Part shown: positions 62,701 to 64,000 of the stretch, piece after piece
How the letters are laid out: each line of letters begins with the position of its first letter
Position numbering within the stretch: the first letter of the stretch is position 1
Assembly (NCBI GenBank): GCA_023055355.1
Contig: JALJCS010000015.1
Location: 16,667,516 to 16,731,515, forward strand
Source of the DNA: Agelaius tricolor
Lineage: Eukaryota > Chordata > Aves > Passeriformes > Icteridae
Direction: 5' to 3'
DNA: 64,000 bases
The notes under the pieces: model-generated
What the model was told of the DNA's origin: nothing
What the model saw: the letters and a program-made list of their open reading frames with translations, nothing else
Databases searched by the model: none
Program-made: the position numbers and the translations under genes

Positions 62701-63536
62701 AAGGCTTTAAAGCTCCTGAATAAAGTATTCAGGCTCATCTCATCTCTGTCCTAGAAGTTGATTTAGCCAGTATCTTGTTCTCCTCATATAAAAGAAAATA
62801 ATCTTCAGTCAGAAGCATCATAAGCTTCTTTCCTTTTACCCTCTCACTGTTGGCATGAAAACAAGATCATTTGTTCATTTGTTCCAACTATGTATTTGCA
62901 ACATGCATTTGCTTTGGTTTTGCTTGAAAACACAGCAAGAGAAATTTTACTCCAAATTTCATATGTCAAAATTTCCTCCATAAATAAAGCTTGACAGAGT
63001 AAAGTGTATCCATTCCAACTTTTTTTTTAAAGTATATATATTTTGTTCTTGCCTGAAATCACAGCAGGGAAATTTTATTTAAAAGTGAATATGAAGGAGT
63101 ATTGTTCAGAGTAGAGACCCAATTGTAGCCCAGGAAATTTTATTCCTCACCTTCCATGCTCCCCAGGAATCACAAGCAAATACAAAAGTACAGCCCAAAC
63201 TGAGACTGTAACCAACTTTTACAGATTTTGCTACAGAGAAGTCCCTGAAATATCCCTGCACATTAATTAACGACCACCAGGAGCTATCACAGTCCTCTTT
63301 GCACTGAAGAAGAGTCCTGGGGAGATATTGTGACACAAATGGCATTGTTGGGAGCCAGCTGTAGGGTGCAATCCCTGCTTTGTGTTTGTGTTGTGAGCTC
63401 AGACTATTATTGTATCGCTCCACTCAATCAAAATCCCACGCAACACAAAATACCTAAAAAAAGTCAATTTTGTATTAAATATTAAATCCTCCTCATCCAG
63501 AATATCTAAAAACCTGTCCAGAGTACTGAGCCAAAG
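59760..63536. other. Noncoding DNA, no gene seen
   Basis: GC-richer patch at 59880-60230 with chance frames on both strands (the longest is plus 59884-60204, 106 codons), a 14-base A run at 60849-60862, and AT-rich DNA elsewhere (for example 61905-61970). No recognisable protein, RNA or mobile element. Confidence 0.5.
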
Positions 63537-63650
63537 AGGAGCCTCTGGATCCTTTTTAAAATTAGGCCACTGCTTTAGAAATCTAAACATAGGCTAAAGG
63601 ATCTGACTGTAGGCTCCTATTTTTGAAAGTTTTCGGTCTTTAATTTCCAT
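63537..63650. repeat. Palindromic fossil repeat of a second type
   Basis: Outer arms aggagcct (63537-63544) and aggctcct (63611-63618) are exact reverse complements, as are inner blocks gatccttt (63548-63555) and aaaggatc (63596-63603). Between them lie attaggccactg, ttagaaatctaaa and cataggcta, and after them ctatttttgaaagttttcgg. I recall an 'aggctcctatttttgaaaattttgg' type sequence as common in sauropsid genomes, so this is probably a dispersed ancient element. The family is not named with certainty. Confidence 0.45.
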
Positions 63651-64000
63651 AGCATGGTAAACAAAGCATCTTTTTTCTTCCCTGCTAGAAAGTACTCAGG
63701 GTTCAGAAGTTTATTGGAAACATAGCTGACATCCAAATCAACACAGATTGCAAAAACAACAGGGCTGACAAGACAGAACACTTTCAAAACATCACACTGA
63801 TCATTAGAACAGCAGAGCAAAACATTAATATCATAAGCTTTGCAGTCAAGGACTCTGCTCTAGCTGAGTATAGCTCTTTAAGCAAGGGAAACCTGGGAAA
63901 ACAGACTTTGAAGATAAATAGATGGATTTGCTTTCCAGCAAACAAATACAGGATCAACAAAATTGAACATGATGACTATTCCATAGGCAACAGTGATGCT
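63651..64000. other. AT-rich noncoding DNA to the window edge
   Basis: A 67-codon minus frame (63617-63820) ends inside the fossil repeat and is unrecognised. Nothing else is seen. Confidence 0.55.

Noticed and set aside
63106..63820. Run of consecutive minus-strand frames (105, 63 and 67 codons) suggesting a broken gene
   Set aside because: The frames are in different phases, have no recognisable homology, and a palindromic fossil repeat (63537-63650) occupies the middle.
1..64000. Bacterial or phage-type features (operons, CRISPR arrays, insertion sequences, riboswitches)
   Set aside because: No long coding frames, no spaced identical repeats and no Shine-Dalgarno-linked starts; composition and repeats are vertebrate.

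Overview
This window looks like nuclear DNA of a bird (possibly another sauropsid). The firmest evidence is one old, truncated CR1 LINE 3' end at about 37290-37613 on the minus strand. CpG is scarce throughout, the base composition is AT-rich with short GC-richer patches, and MIR/CORE-SINE-like fossils are scattered along it. I see no operons, no ribosome-binding sites, no tRNA or rRNA gene, no CRISPR array and no prokaryotic gene structure. I support no protein-coding gene: every open frame is short, overlaps frames on both strands, and encodes nothing I recognise. The window is best read as intergenic DNA or the inside of a very large intron; the sequence alone does not say which gene it belongs to.

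Layout. Positions 1-9600 are mostly unique sequence with one MIR-like fossil (953-1090), a (TGA)11 microsatellite (1662-1694), a 25-bp tandem duplication (8830-8879) and a GC-richer block with a chance 222-codon frame (3350-4018). Positions 9600-16000 hold further MIR-like fossils and a block that reads like conserved regulatory DNA (14540-15010). Positions 17570-18270 carry the longest open frame (230 codons), which is unrecognised. Positions 21490-21790 and 26100-26780 are AT-rich, rich in homeodomain/POU-type sites and contain short perfect inverted repeats; they are my best candidates for developmental enhancers. A probable ancient DNA-transposon fossil lies beside the second (26815-26935).

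Positions 29000-37000 contain a 66-bp imperfect palindrome (29636-29701), A-rich DNA, small tandem duplications and another regulatory-looking block (36050-36400), followed by the CR1. Positions 40000-57000 are AT-rich with more regulatory-looking blocks (40470-40740, 56380-56640), and a cluster of fossils at 52985-53445 where two MIR-like copies face each other. At 57850-57878 there is a perfect 13-bp-arm hairpin. At 63537-63650 there is another palindromic fossil repeat.

The most interesting recurring signal is a degenerate palindromic module, TGAAGTCAATGG followed by CCATTGACTTCA, present in about five diverged copies (13288, 29636, 40091, 52985, 55493). This is the mark of an old dispersed element. 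I recall similar sequence being common in sauropsid genomes, so it may already be catalogued. I found no convincing undescribed gene system. Assignments of ancient repeats and regulatory blocks were made by eye against remembered consensus features and need alignment to confirm.
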